A DNA stretch of 64,000 nucleotides from Sclerodactyla briareus (GCA_026419785.1 JAODTK010004776.1:1-64000); one strand, 5' to 3'. Numbered from the stretch's first letter, positions 26,861-38,546 are shown. A program made the numbers and translations. Notes: generated by a model not told the origin, from the sequence alone.

Positions 26861-28520
26861 TCTTAGGTGAATGCGAAAGTTGCTCCCAAACTCATTGCCG
26901 ATTCCGCAACAAACGAAAAAGACACGGACGCGCGTACGAGTGATACTCAACTTAATGATTTGGTTGATGAAGATGGGAGTCCTCTTTGATTGTCCATTGT
27001 TTAAACATGAACCCTGTTTCCACTGTTGCATTCATGACGTCATGATAGTGATATATTTGGTCGAACGTCAAACGAGGGCACACACGTATATAGGCCTTAC
27101 ACGGGCGGGCACGCACTTTGCAACATCGCACCTCATACATTATCTGCTAGCGTGAACATTCACTTTTTTTTCTGTACACTTGAGAGGATGGTGATCAATT
27201 GATAATTGTATCGTTCGGATTTAAATAAAGAAATAAAAAGAGACAACAACAGCACTCTGAAAAGTTCATTCTGGTTGTATATTTGGCCGACTGTTCCGTT
27301 TGTCAGCTTGCGTTGCAACGTTGTGCACTGGCTTCAGGGACCAACCACCCATACCCATACCCAAAACACCATGGTGGAATACATAGACAATAGACTGACC
27401 AATAGAAAATACCTCCCGAAACGATGCACATCAGCTAGATATTTGCTGTCTTTTTCTAAGCGACATAGTACAACTGAACCGATTTTTTTTTTGCAAGTTA
27501 TTCAATTTAAATAAACGGAAACGATGTTTGCATTAATTTATTTATGAAAGATATGATGGACAATATGAAAGTAAGGAAATTGAATGGACGATTTCGGATG
27601 ACGACAGCAGTCTATAAGCAATGCAGGATCGATCAAGGCAAATAGATTGTGAATAAAACCATCATGAGGGTAGGCACACTCTAAACGCTAAACTAGGTTT
27701 AAAGCTGCACTCTTATTTCACTGTTTTGACAACATATATTAAACAATACGTTCAATTATTTAACATAGCGAATTAACACTATGTGCTCCAAATTTAAACA
27801 CGAGCAAACAAATTAAAAAATAATGGTCACAAAAATGTTCAATTACTAAACGCTGACATTATATAGGTGTGTCATTGGACTATATATATGTCACAAAGGA
27901 ATACCATCCAAATCACTGAAAAGAAGAAGCCTTCAAGTATAGGACTAAAAAAAACCTTCATTTCTTTCTAATCGACTCTATATTTAACCGTTCATTACAC
28001 CACATTTATCCATAGTTCCCGGAAGCAACTGACAGAAAATTGTCCCAATTTCGCATCGATATCACGGGGGTGAACACTTGTCCAGTAATGAAAGGGCTGA
28101 GTGGCCGGCATTGTCGGGGCGAGGACAGGTGTCACAACGTTTCTGGTCAGCAGTTCTGCCAACAGCGCAGAGCAGGCAAAAAAAGATAGCGGAGAGAGAT
28201 AGTTAACGAGGAGCACGTGGCGACAGGAAACTATAAAACCACGCACTAGTGAGCACACGCAGCGGGGTTGGGTGCCGCCGCTGTCAAACAAATGTCTTTG
28301 GGCAACGGGTTCCGGAGGAGAACATACACACCAAGGTGTTTTTAAACAATATTGTGGAAAAACATTTTGAACTGGGTTATATTCTAAAATTGTTTAGCAA
28401 TTACGGTACCCCCTATGTTGAAGAACATAGAAAAAAGTATACATAATAATTGTTATAATGAAAATGATATAAAAATTAAGGACCTTGACACTTACTCATT
28501 GTAATATTGACATTTGCTGT
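26861..28520. other. Unrecognised non-coding stretch
   Basis: AT-rich around 27500-27980 with no domain-bearing frame. Nothing is recognised. Confidence 0.45.
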
Positions 28521-28527
28521 AGGGGAA

Positions 28528-28660
28528 GCGCGGTTTAGCTCAGTCTGTAGAACTCAGGACTGTAAAACAAATTGACTCCGAATCGAAGCCATTTTTGCAG
28601 TGTTGTTCGACAAGCACGTTCCTGAAATGTCCACGTACTTCACTGTGGGTGTGGGGACCT
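28528..28660 (+). mobile_element. tRNA-derived SINE, copy 1
   Basis: The head GCGCGGTTTAGCTCAGTCTG is a good RNA polymerase III A box in a tRNA context, followed by CAGGACTGTAAA, which matches the anticodon arm and loop of tRNA-Tyr (GUA in the loop CTGTARA). The B-box region (GACTCCGAATCGAAGCC, 28573-28589) is degenerate. A tail (AGTGTTGTTCGACAAG... GTGGGTGTGGGGACC) is shared with copy 2 at 33.3 kb, which no tRNA gene would have. That shared non-tRNA body is what makes it a SINE and not a tRNA gene. Confidence 0.7.
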
Positions 28661-28959
28661 CGTTTTAGGTTGAATTGAAGAACATAGCGCTAGCGTTGTA
28701 AGTAGCCCCAGCCATGTTGCGCCAAGGGGTTTCCCGAAGGACAACACAAACCCGACGTGACGTACAGAATGGTGATATATCTGGAGTGAACAAGCTAGAG
28801 GTGCGTGCATGATCTGCTGATATGTACTGACACGTCTACTGATGGTAAGGGCGGTAATATCTTGTGAGGGATGTGAGCTGTTTGGACGTAGAAATGCGCA
28901 ATACAAGCACCAGATATTTTATATTTTGTTAATAATAAAAATATATCCCCAACTTCGGA

Positions 28960-29465
28960 GGATATTATGATTTTGCCTTCGCCGGTAACCACCGCGTCTC
29001 GTCCGGCAGCGTCCGTGCCCAAGAGAATGTTGTCGTCTTCAACGATTTATCCGATTAATCTGAAAAACAGGCAACACAGGTCCGCCCGGTCCGCCCTCTA
29101 GGTGAATCTCGGATGAGTTCGGAAAGTTGAGCGGTGTGCCATGACTGTTGCCTTATTTTGAAAGGTTTTACGCGAAAAATTGAAGTTCGTCCGATTCACA
29201 CGAAAAACTGGTGGATGTGTATAATAAGTGGTTCCCGAAAAACATGGCACAATGATTTCAATGTCACGGAGGTCTTCATTCGAGAATATTTACGAGTTTT
29301 CTTATTTCGTAGGATTTACACGAAACTTGGTGACCGAGTGTGGAATTCACAGGTTCCAAAAATTGGACATGATTTGAAATCACCAGAGGTCAAGTTGGCA
29401 CAATTTTGCGATTTTTGAAAATATGCGGCATTTCAGACGAAAATTGTGGATTGAGACTGCAGTTA
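28960..29465 (+). repeat. Dispersed repeat family A, copy 5
   Basis: The head is GAGGATATTATGATTTTGCC, followed by CGCCGGTAACCACCGCGTC, ATTTATCCGATTAATCTGAA, GTCCGCCCTCTAGGTGAATC and TCGGATGAGTTCGG. Sub-repeats carry GTCCGATTCACACG, GGTTCCCGAAAAACATGGCA and TTTACACGAAACTTGGTGAC, plus AGAGGTCAAGTTGG. The block order equals copy 3. The 3' CACGTCGGCGG end is not seen, so this copy is probably 3'-truncated or too diverged at that end. Confidence 0.75.
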
Positions 29466-30436
29466 GTTAAAAATAAATAGAGATCACTTCATTGAATAAG
29501 CACACACCTTCCTTCGGTTATGCCTTGCATCCCAAAAGTGGCGGTTTACGACAGTGGCAGTCTTCCGCCAGGCGATGTCTAGCCGTTTCCTGTGAGTGTA
29601 CACCGTCCCACGTATTTAACGCATTGCGTTCCCAGAATTCGGACAAAGTATTCCGCATTAAAACACGATGTAAAAAGTGATGTTCGAAAAGCTTCAAAAA
29701 GTGTTCAATAAAAACACTGATATGGGTGTACCACGGAAAGAGGGGCAGCTAATGAAATATTCGAGAAAAATAATGCGTAACAAGAATTTTGGGAGAGTGG
29801 CTCGGTGGGTCACCGGGGGAGTAAGCCACTTACGCGTACGAAGCGGGAAATTATAGGCCTGCTGCCCTGACTGCCGGATCTAAGAATTAACGAATAAGTG
29901 TAAGACTGACTGAAGTTCGGGTAAAGGAAAATTTGAAGAGCAATAAAACGAAAGGATTGAAGAAGCTTCCACTGACGTGCCCGAATTTTTCTACCATATA
30001 TACCTGGGGAAATGTGCAGAATTTTTTTTAGTGCACAAAGGGGCTAATAGATATGCAGGAAAAATGTACCTTTTCACATGACAAAACAGTGCACAAAAAA
30101 TGATCCGTATGCAGAAGTGATGTTTGAACACAATATAATTACACGAAGGGTGCCACTCAAATTTACCACAAAAAAGTTGACCTTGTCGTAGGCCTAACAT
30201 GCAGATTCACTTTAATGATTCTCACTATACGGACTTCAGAATGGATGACATCACAAGTATATTCTTATTTTGGGATTCTTATTTTGAAGATGATGCTAAA
30301 TTGAGCACATTATTCAAAGGCCTATAATGCGAGACATATGCATGGGAGTTGTTAAGGAATGCCACATGGGCAAAAACGACTCTTAGGAACGAGATGACCA
30401 AAGAAGTCTACAGACCAACGACGAATTAACATGACG
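29466..30436. other. Unrecognised non-coding stretch
   Basis: No gene or element recognised; one TAGGCCTA palindrome near 30189. Open frames are all under 70 codons. Confidence 0.45.
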
Positions 30437-30815
30437 TCACACAGTAATCTGTTGACCTTCAGATGACCTTTGCCCGGACCCAAAACATTAGGAACCACGA
30501 AGAACCCACGATACCACGTTGAGCTTCATCCGTCGAGTTAACGAGCTGAATACAGCCAGTTTTTTTTTAAAGTAACGCAACGATATACACCGACAACGAT
30601 GGGTCCATGTACTCTAAAGAAAATAAAACCTGCATACCAGTTGTCACTTGACCGAATTGGGGCTTTATGAACTTATCGTTGTTTACAACAGATTAGGACT
30701 TTCTCTCGTTGACCTTCATTGTGGCCTTGACCTGGATCAAAAACAGTATGGATCATTGTAATCATCATGGGGATCACACTAGCCTACACAAGTATGAGTT
30801 TCAGCCATTAAAGTG
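30437..30815 (+). repeat. Dispersed repeat family B, two partial copies
   Basis: Two successive copies carry the family order: TTGACCTTCAGATGACCTTTG, a GGAACC..ACCCA.. block and a TTGAGCTTCATCC word (30450-30535); and TTGACCTTCATTGTGG, ATGGATCATTGTAATCATCA and AAGTATGAGTTTCAG (30705-30815). The same order is clearer at 57.7 kb and, inverted, at 39.7 kb. A CATA/CA array follows at 30936. Confidence 0.5.
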
Positions 30816-30935
30816 GGGTCGGTTGTCGCTTAACAAGCTAAATTTAACCGAAATATCACATTTTCACCAATTTCCCCACCCCTTCCTCCATTAAACCGCG
30901 AAAACGAAATAAATATACTAACTAATAAAAATATA

Positions 30936-31055
30936 CACACATGCATACTTACACACACATATACACACACACATACAAGACATTCATTACATAATACAGT
31001 ACATAATAATACATATAAATACATACATAATACAACATACATACATACTACATAC
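30936..31055. repeat. ACAC/CATA microsatellite
   Basis: Imperfect array of ACAC, ACAT and CATA units over about 120 bases, including several (CATA)3 blocks. It directly follows family B sequence. Confidence 0.85.
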
Positions 31056-31496
31056 ATATGATTAAAAAGAAAGTATGGTCATGGCAGCAAGAGGAACTGT
31101 GCGCGTCAACGACAGTAATCTACCAGTTGGAATCATTCGATTACATGGCCAAACATTGGCCGCTTCATCCAAACTTTGTTAGAACCTATGGTTGCACTTA
31201 CACTTAGAAATTTTACAATAGCTTTACTCTTCCGATTAGTAAAGCCAAGCATTTCCAGACCAGGAACAGCCCGTTATGCACCACATCCCTACTACCAATG
31301 ACAATAACGACCGTTTTTTACAGGAGTAAAGTGTATCCGCGTAATAATTGTTGTGAATTGATATTTCGGAAACTGTGATTCATTTTTGAAGGAAACACTT
31401 TCCCAAAAACATTTACATAAAGTGTTATCAATTGAATCCAATTAAATATACAAGTTTAAATGGGAATTGACCCGTGTTGATAGATACCCACTTGGG

Positions 31497-31545
31497 AGTA
31501 TTATGGTTTTGGGCGCCGCTGCCGCTACGGCGGAAGAATTCAAAA
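31497..31545 (+). repeat. Dispersed repeat family A, copy 6 (head only)
   Basis: GGGAGTATTATGGTTTTGGG and CGCCGCTGCCGCTACGGCGG match the head and GCC block of copies 3 and 5. The expected downstream blocks are not found in the following 180 bases; a hAT-like element begins at 31724, and family-A-like words reappear at 33080-33130 on its far side. Confidence 0.6.
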
Positions 31546-31723
31546 CATGTTAGATGAGCAGGAGGAACTGGCACACAACTCAACTTATTTCAATGTCATG
31601 GCGCAAAACCTCGTACGCTTTGTCGTTATCAATCGCGAGCATAGTTCGTCAGATGGTATCTCGGAGGAATCGGAAGGGGGTAGGGTGCGTCGCATCGCTC
31701 CGACTAACGGTAATCTTTGAATC

Positions 31724-32903
31724 CAGGGCCGTAGCAAAGCGGGGTGTGGGGGGTGGTAGGGGATGTGGGGGGTGTCAAACCCACCAATAATTTTGTGTGT
31801 CGTCTGCAAATTTTCGGTATGTCGGGAAAAAGAAGGAGAAAGAGGAAAGAAAGAGGAAAGAAAAGAAGAGGAAAAGAGGAAGGGAGGAAAAGAAGAGGAA
31901 AGAGGAGAGGAGGAAAAGAAGAGAGAGGGGAAGGGAAAGGAAAAAAGAAGTGGAGGGAGGGGGGGGAGTTCCGAAATGGAAGAGGAATAGAAAGAAAAAA
32001 CCGAAGCCAGACTTTAATATCTGCTATTTTTCGCTTTTGGCTCTTTATCTAAGTGGCCCATAATACATCAGTGTCAGCAAGAGAATGGCACACCGTCAAA
32101 CATAACGTGACGGCCCGTCCCGTCGTTGTAATTGGACGAGTGACCGAGTCTGCCGGCAATTCGGCAAAAGGGAGAATAGAGCGTGGCGTTCGCATCTTAT
32201 TTTCCATGAGACATACAGTTCTTGAAGTTTTGTTTCTGGTCCTATTTCCGGATCCATCAAATCAAGCCATTTTGCGAAACACATTAAGAAAGTACTTTCC
32301 ATGAAAATGAAACGGTCGGTTTAGGCGGGAATTCATGCGAGCGGCAGTGGCTAGTGTACAAGGCGAGAGAAAGAAGAGGGCACCCCTCCCCCCATTTTTT
32401 TTAATAAAAAATTCAGGCAGGAAACTACCAAACTATTGGGCACAGAATAAGTTCAAATCTGGTAGAGAATCCTATAATGCATTTGTGAAGAAGACGTATT
32501 ACTCAATGGCCGAATCTTGCCGATCAATTGCACCATTGAAGTTTCACAATTTTGCGCTGCTTCGCGCGACCGTGTGTTTTGGTGTCCTGCTTCATATACT
32601 CCACGACCTGCTTCACTTGGTCATTGTTCATGAATCGGGCCAAAAATTTTTGGCGTTTCCAATTGGAAAGGGTCTGGCGCGTACGTGGTAGGAGCGGGGT
32701 CCGCGTGATTACTGAACGCCCACTTTTACCTGAATATTGCACCAGATTTGCATCTGGGACGTTTCAATAGTCAAATTTTCCAAAGAGGAGAGGGACACCC
32801 CCTCCCCTCAGACCCCGTCCCCCATTCAGTCACCATTGCCAGATCCGTCGCAAAACATCATCTCTACACCCCCCCAATCATCTACCCCTCGCTACGCCCC
32901 CTG
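31724..32903. mobile_element. hAT-like non-autonomous DNA element, about 1.18 kb
   Basis: The left end is CAGGGCCGTAGCAAAGCGGG followed by repeated GTGGGGGG motifs. The right end is CCCCTCGCTACGCCCCCTG, which reads CAGGGGGCGTAGCGAGGGG on the minus strand. CAGGGGCGTAGC-type ends are common in hAT-like elements. The flanking octamers (TTTGAATC at 31716-31723 and CTTGAACT at 32904-32911) share TTGAA and could be a decayed 8-bp target duplication. The interior holds a purine-rich AGGAA array and a GCGCTGCTTCGCGCG palindrome-like core, and no transposase motif. It is therefore non-autonomous if real. Confidence 0.55.
31821..31967 (+). repeat. Purine-rich AGGAA-type simple repeat
   Basis: About 145 bases made almost entirely of A and G with AAGAGGA, GGAAAG and AGGAGG units. 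It lies inside the hAT-like element near its left end. Open frames in all plus phases here (Lys/Arg/Glu-rich) are an artefact of composition. Confidence 0.85.
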
Positions 32904-33180
32904 CTTGAACTCAACGACGCAAGGTTTTGCGCTTATCGGAACAGCGATTATGTTGGACAAACAGTCTTCGCCGATGTTGACACCCACCCGGCAAACCTTA
33001 GTCGCGCCATGGGACCCCCACCCTGCAAAATTGTCCTATTTTTTCCCCTTAAAACCTATTTTTGGAGTTCATTTTGCTGTTTTTCGAACGAGCATGGCGA
33101 TCGTTTTGAGACGCAGACCTTAATGTTTGTCTCTTGGGACCCCACACCGCAGCCAATTTGGTTGTTTAACCTTTTTTAGT
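32904..33180 (+). repeat. Two-unit tandem repeat, possibly family A 3' part
   Basis: TGGGACCCCCACCCTGCAAA (about 33013) and TGGGACCCCACACCGCAGCC (about 33137) mark two units about 124 bases apart. Between them GGCGATCGTTTTGAGACGCA closely matches ATGACGATCGTTTTGAGACC in family A copy 2. This may be the distal part of copy 6, separated from its head by the hAT-like element. Confidence 0.45.
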
Positions 33181-33266
33181 GCAAATTTGCAGTTTCAGGA
33201 GCACGATCCACCTTCTTGACGTCTCCCGTGATCACGCGAGTGTCCCTGCATGGTGTATAGCGAGTA

Positions 33267-33440
33267 GGCGGATTAGCTCAGTCAGTAGAGCCCGGACTTA
33301 GACCAATAGAATTGTGAGTTCGAATCCCCTGAAGTCCGAATTGCTTTCCTCTAAAGTGCTGTTAGACAAGGCATGTCTGCTCGACTTTCGTCACGCTAAC
33401 TCACGGTTAAAGTGGGTACATGTGAGGTAACGGAATTAGC
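33267..33440 (+). mobile_element. tRNA-derived SINE, copy 2
   Basis: GGCGGATTAGCTCAGTCAGT gives a strong A box, and GAGTTCGAATCCCC (33316-33329) a strong B box at normal tRNA distance. Between them CCCGGACTTAGACC is a degenerate tRNA-Tyr-like anticodon arm whose stem cannot pair, so a functional tRNA is unlikely. The downstream AGTGCTGTTAGACAAGGCAT and AAAGTGGGTACATGTG match the tail of copy 1 at 28.6 kb. Together the copies define a tRNA-headed SINE family. The tail family is not recognised. Confidence 0.75.
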
Positions 33441-34020
33441 ACCACTGCGTTGGCTGCCAGGGGGGTGGTAGGTCGTGAGCGGAGTTTTCTGTCTTCCTCT
33501 GTTTAAGGTATAGATCATGTTTTTATTTTTACATTTCTCTCAACAAGATTGACGACATGGTTAATCAGCACACTCGTGCCCTCTTCCGTTTTAGTGCCCA
33601 TATTCAGTAGTTCCCAGTGACAATGGACTCGGACGGAGTGTCTACAGTCTACCGCTAATGTCAGGGTTCTTTTAGAGTGGCGGGGGTGGTGAAGGTTTGG
33701 TTTGCGTTAGTAGGAAAAGATGTCAGGAAGAAACTCGTGAACGACCCTGAGGTCAAAACCCAAGCAGAAGAAAAACAGAACTAAACGAATTCTCTCACAA
33801 TTCCTGAAAACAAAAACAGACCAACATCTGCAAGGGAAGTCTATTCCACTATCAATCCTCTTTGGCGAGCGAAATACTCCGAATGTCTAGCTCAACATTT
33901 AACCACAAAGCTGAGGCAAAGTGGTCACTTGAAACTTCATAGTTCTAGTGAAGTCAGATAAAACGCTTTAATCTCTCCTCACACGGCAATCCGAAGAAGT
34001 AAATGAATCCCGTAGCCCTC
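33441..34020. other. Unrecognised stretch, possibly distal LINE sequence
   Basis: No motif is visible. Because it lies 3' of the minus-strand LINE fragment that follows, it could be that element's decayed 3' part, but no tail repeat or C-terminal motif confirms it. Confidence 0.35.
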
Positions 34021-34022
34021 CT

Positions 34023-34580
34023 TTAAACGTTTTCAACTGACAGCTTGTTTTTCGCGAAATAAATATTCCTCACCTGCATGAAAAACTCCAGTGAGGGTTT
34101 ACCAACTCTCAAACAATCCTTTCCTAAATTTACCACATGAACTTCTTGACCTTTAAACAAAAAGACCTTGGCATTATGAAGCCGACATGCATCATCATGC
34201 ACTTTCATTTTTTTTTTTATCGCGTTAGGAACATTTGCTTAATCCGGAAGACCATTCCGAGATTCGGTTTAAATCCTTGAAACAATCGCAATTTCATCAT
34301 CAAGTCACTCCCCGACATCAACTTATGTTATTGCACTATTTTTTACTTCTGATTGCAACGGTTTTCATCGAAAGCGTTTAATATACCAAACGAGCACGGG
34401 ACAAAGAACCGAACCTTGGGGAAAAACCACTGGTGATCTTCCGCCAGGTAGAAAACGCCCATTAATGACGACCTCCCTATTGTGAAGCCACTGTTTGAAT
34501 CCACCTCAAGGCGCACAATAGGGCGCAGAGAGATTAGTTCCTCAGTTGGCTGAGTCAACTGCCTTTCGTTGAGCATAGGT
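34023..34580 (-). pseudogene. Second LINE reverse transcriptase fragment
   Basis: On the minus strand the region around 34378-34510 reads KQWLHNREVVINGRFLPGG-like sequence leading into SPVVFPQGSVLCPVLVWYI. This is the conserved stretch of LINE reverse transcriptases (NR..V.VNG ... SGVPQGSVLGPVLFL.YI). The residue after QGSVL is Cys, as in the LINE at 5.5-6.6 kb, where Gly is usual. About 200 bases further (34023-34208) a DDACRLHNAKVFLFKG-like frame may correspond to the FADDAKVF catalytic box and following helix, but is degenerate. Frames are broken by stops and shifts. Sequence differs from the first LINE, so this is an independent element. Confidence 0.7.
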
Positions 34581-34678
34581 CACGTCTCTCAGCGGACGAT
34601 TCTTGTTCAGTCATGTCATGTCAAGTTCATCGGAAGCATCGGTTAATACGGCTATTGCTGGCGCTTAGCGCTCCCATG

Positions 34679-34742
34679 AGTGAGTGAGTGGATGAGTGAG
34701 TTAGTGAGTGAGTGAGAGAGAGAGATTAGTGAGTGAAGGAGT
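34679..34742 (+). repeat. GAGT tetranucleotide tail
   Basis: GCGCTTAGCGCTCCCATGAG is followed by imperfect (GAGT)n and GAGAGAGA. A similar GTGCTCCCAAGAGTGATGAG plus (GAGT)n occurs at about 60.95 kb. The shared GCTCCCA word before the tetramer suggests both are 3' tails of one retroelement family whose body is too decayed to recognise here. Confidence 0.55.
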
Positions 34743-37700
34743 GTTGAGTGCTCCATCTGACAGTCACAAAATATACCTAACCACTTCAGTCCATTTTTTT
34801 TTTCTTCATTGATATTGCTGTCTGCCTTGCTCTTCAATATTCAATTCAAGTTCTGAGCATGGGTTCATTGTTATTTCCATAGTTAGCATGCACCTCGGCA
34901 GTTTTTGTTGGAAATGTCAATGTTTCCCCCCTCTTTTCTTACCTTCGAAACAACACATATATTCTGTCTTCTGTCAGATGTCTCACAACGACACAACGCC
35001 ATTCCGCATCATTGAAGTTTTCAGACCACAATATTGTCTATGGGGGGCGGGAATGCCAAAGCATTATTTTGCAAGTGAAAAGTAGCACCAAATATCGAAC
35101 ATGTTACACTTCAAAATTGCTATGCAGCGAACCGTGTGAGGCATTATTTCCCGCATCGAATTCGCTTGCACTGCAAATGGTTACGTATTAGTAGCCTTCC
35201 TTGCAATATGATATAGCTACGTCTGTACTTGCTAACATCCTGTGATTTGCGGTTGAGTTTCACGAGCGCCAGTTTTGGGGCCCTATTTTTATAGTCAACC
35301 AACCTTGGGGGAAATGGTCGCGCCGGCCGATGAACTGAAATCCTGAGTCTTTATCCTGATTTTAATTGGAAAAAACCTCATAGTGAATTTTGGTTATCAT
35401 CCCAACCATTCTTCTTCCGGTTAAGGAACTGTTTAAAGTTTATTCCTAAGATTCGTCTCCGCCGTTCATTCAAGTCCTTCCATTTGCGCATATTTTAGTT
35501 CCAACTTTGGTCTCGATATGGTCCGATATAGGAAACCACTTACTACGTGAGTGAGTGGTAGCATAGCACAGGCCAAATAGGATACCCGTCACTGATTACG
35601 ACTTTCACTATTTCCATAATGGAACGCCTTATCTATGGAATGACAGACCGGAGAAGTGAGACTCTTTCGAAATCTGTCCACGTTCAACTATTCCGATTAG
35701 CATGGTTTCTTATAAATCCAAAATCTTTTTCGTTTTCCTTTGAAGTCCAAAAAAAACCGGCCCATATCTTTGAATACCCAGTCTCCGCGGAATCCCGCCA
35801 AACGGCATTTCCTGACGTTTCACATCCATTTTATTCTTAGCATTCAGTACGCGGTTCTCTTCTGGGGATGCTATATGTACTTTTAATGTCTCCAGTCAAT
35901 CACCAAGTCCATGAATATATACAGCCGTGTAATCCACCTACATCTTCTTTTAATCCCTGTTAATTCTTGCAAAACCACCTACACTCATTTCAGGTTGACA
36001 ACTACCAGCCGCGTTCTTCGGTGAAAATGAATCTCCTGCGGTTGTTTTCCTTCGTTTTTTTTATCAGTATTTTTCATCCTAGTTATTTGAACTATTGTCA
36101 TTATTTATTTTTTATGGAGGAGTTTAGAGCAGCTACCCAACTTATTCATTCTCTCGATCACAAACCTATTTTTCAGGCATCCTATCGGATGCCCCATCTC
36201 TTGGGCAGGTACTGTTTTTAGAACCCTAAATGATCACAAGTTGATAAGAATCAGGCGGCCACCCCTGTAAGTAGAACAGAAATATAGGTCATCCAGAAGG
36301 TACTATCGTTCGCTTTCTTCGCCGTACGCCAGCGATCCTTCGACGCCTGTGATCCCACTTGTCCTCTCGAAGTTCCGATTCGCGACACGTTTCAGCCGCG
36401 GCATCTGGTCGATTCGTTGACGGACGAGAACAGCCTGACTGACGTCTCGATCAGTCTTCGCCTGCATGTCTTCTGTTTGGCCTTCTTTTTGCTCGAGATA
36501 TATGGTATTCATGCGAGATCTGGGATCGAGATGCTGTGCCATTTACGCGACTTGATTCCCGACCTTATTCTCCACATCTCCAATAAGAAATTAGAATGCA
36601 GTCGGCTAAAATCTGGCAGAGGAAATATTCAAAACCCACCCAACCGATCTTTACAATAGGCTGTTCTATGTTTGTGCAAGGCGTATGTAATGTGCGTCAA
36701 TGCGTACATATGTGCGCGTATTCTCTCACCTGTGTGGACTCATTCATTACCTAATCAACCATCACCAGACTGATGCTTTATTATTAATACCATGGAGCTA
36801 AAAACGCATAAAATCCTATGGATTTAACATCATTTCATTCCCCATAGTGAACTTTGTTATGAGTCGATGGTGGCCAAACCAGGACCACCCCTCCCCACCT
36901 GCTGGAGCAGCTCGTAGTTTATAACCGACATAATATATTGAGTAGGAACAGGAAAATGTCTAAACAATCATCTTACAAATGTGGACCATAGGAAGAAACT
37001 CCATTGCAGACGCGATTCCTCCCTAAAATATTATTTCGTACTCAGCACCACACGGATGGGGCGTCCGCGGCCTACATTCCAACGCGGTCAAATGCCATTC
37101 CCATTCTCTCGGAGACCACAGTGATTTAGGGGACCACCTTCCCAGGGGTACAGCGCTTGTTGACGCTGCTAGGGGCAGCCGATCACTCGGGGACCTCCAC
37201 CAAAGGCCACTATTCCCCCTGACCTTTCGTCCGCCAAATCCAGCATCGACGAAGGCGTTTCGTCCTATTTCAAGAGAAAACCTACCGGTTGGTCAGTGGT
37301 ATGAGCCTGCTCCTTTTCGCCTGAAATTCAGAACCCCGTAATCCCATAGGGGACACTCGAGCTGCAAGTGTCTGTTTCATATATGTGATTAATAAAATTC
37401 CGTAAAGCGGTCTCTATTAAGTAGTCGCTAATTAGCTTCGACTGCAAAATTGCGTTTAGTTCGTTTCTAGCAATCCTTTCTGTTTTCCCCAATATCGCCG
37501 TGAAAAAAAGACGCAGGCCTAAGCTGGAATCAGAAGATTAAATCAATAACATCTTTGGACTTCAGGTCCATTGCACGATCACACATTTTCAGCCACAGCC
37601 ATAGCCTGGCTATGACCGATACGTCTTGGAAGATACAAATGATTGTCTATTTAGCAGCCTCATCCAGTCGCAGCATTCGAAACAAGCTTGCCCTATTAGA

Positions 37701-38545
37701 AGCAAATTCCCAAATGGAGTAGTCTCGAATTGATACAAATGGGGGCTTCTCCTCGGGTAAATACAAAATGACCTGTCATACCCTGTGAACACAATCTTAT
37801 AGGATCCGTAGTTCAGAGAAACGAGCGCAGTCGAAACGTCTTCGTGGCTGCTGACAATACCGTATGTATTGTGTACTGGTGTTAGGGTCAGGCTAGGCAG
37901 GCTAGGATGAACCAAATTAGTTCTAAAATGACAAGCAGAACTGATAATACGGTTGGTGGGGCCCTACTTGGTATTGTGCCGAATCTAGTTCCACGAAACC
38001 TGAAAATTTACAGTACACTACAATAGCCTCTGTAAGTTGTGGGCCGCATGAATTCTCCAAGTTCAGCTAATGGTTCTAGTTCTTGGTTGCAAAATGAAAG
38101 TCATTCGGTCATTTTTATCAGCAGTTACACCAAGCCTGAAAATGACTGCGCAAAGGATTTTTTTCCAACGGAGGTCCCAAATCTCCCGACTAGGCGGGCA
38201 AGAGTTTCACGTGCCGGCGACTACCTCCATACAACCCATCTCCTCTCCCCACTACATCACATCCATTCCCTATGTTGTCACTCTTTACTCTTCACCCCGA
38301 TTTTTAGCTGCGGGTTAGCAGCTCCACATCTCATGTCCCTCCTCCGTTCGTTCGTTCGTCCATCTCTGTTCGTCACGTTCATTCGTAACTTCTGAACCGT
38401 ACATGCGATCAGGTTGAAACTTGATGAGTGGATGACATGCCACTGCTAGGCTGAGTAACATTTTTGTTTGCATAGTGTGATTAATTCAATTAAATCATTA
38501 ATTACCCCAATTTGGTCTACCCACAGCCCTTCCCATTGAATTCTC
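34743..38545. other. Unrecognised non-coding stretch
   Basis: Nearly 4 kb without a recognisable gene or element. Both strands are open around 36303-36659 (80 codons each way, no known domain), and a 101-codon minus frame lies at 37610-37915, also unrecognised. If a host exon exists in this window, this is one of the less repeat-like intervals, but nothing positive supports it. Confidence 0.4.
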
Positions 38546-38546
38546 T

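Noticed and set aside
31744-32063. Overlapping Lys/Arg/Glu-rich frames in all plus phases
   Set aside because: They come from a purine-rich simple repeat with no stop codons possible in most phases.
33267-33340. Functional tRNA gene
   Set aside because: The A and B boxes are good but the anticodon stem does not pair, and the downstream body is shared with 28.6 kb, so SINE is the better reading.
28501-33450. Tandem tRNA gene cluster
   Set aside because: The two tRNA-like sites are 4.7 kb apart and both have the SINE tail.
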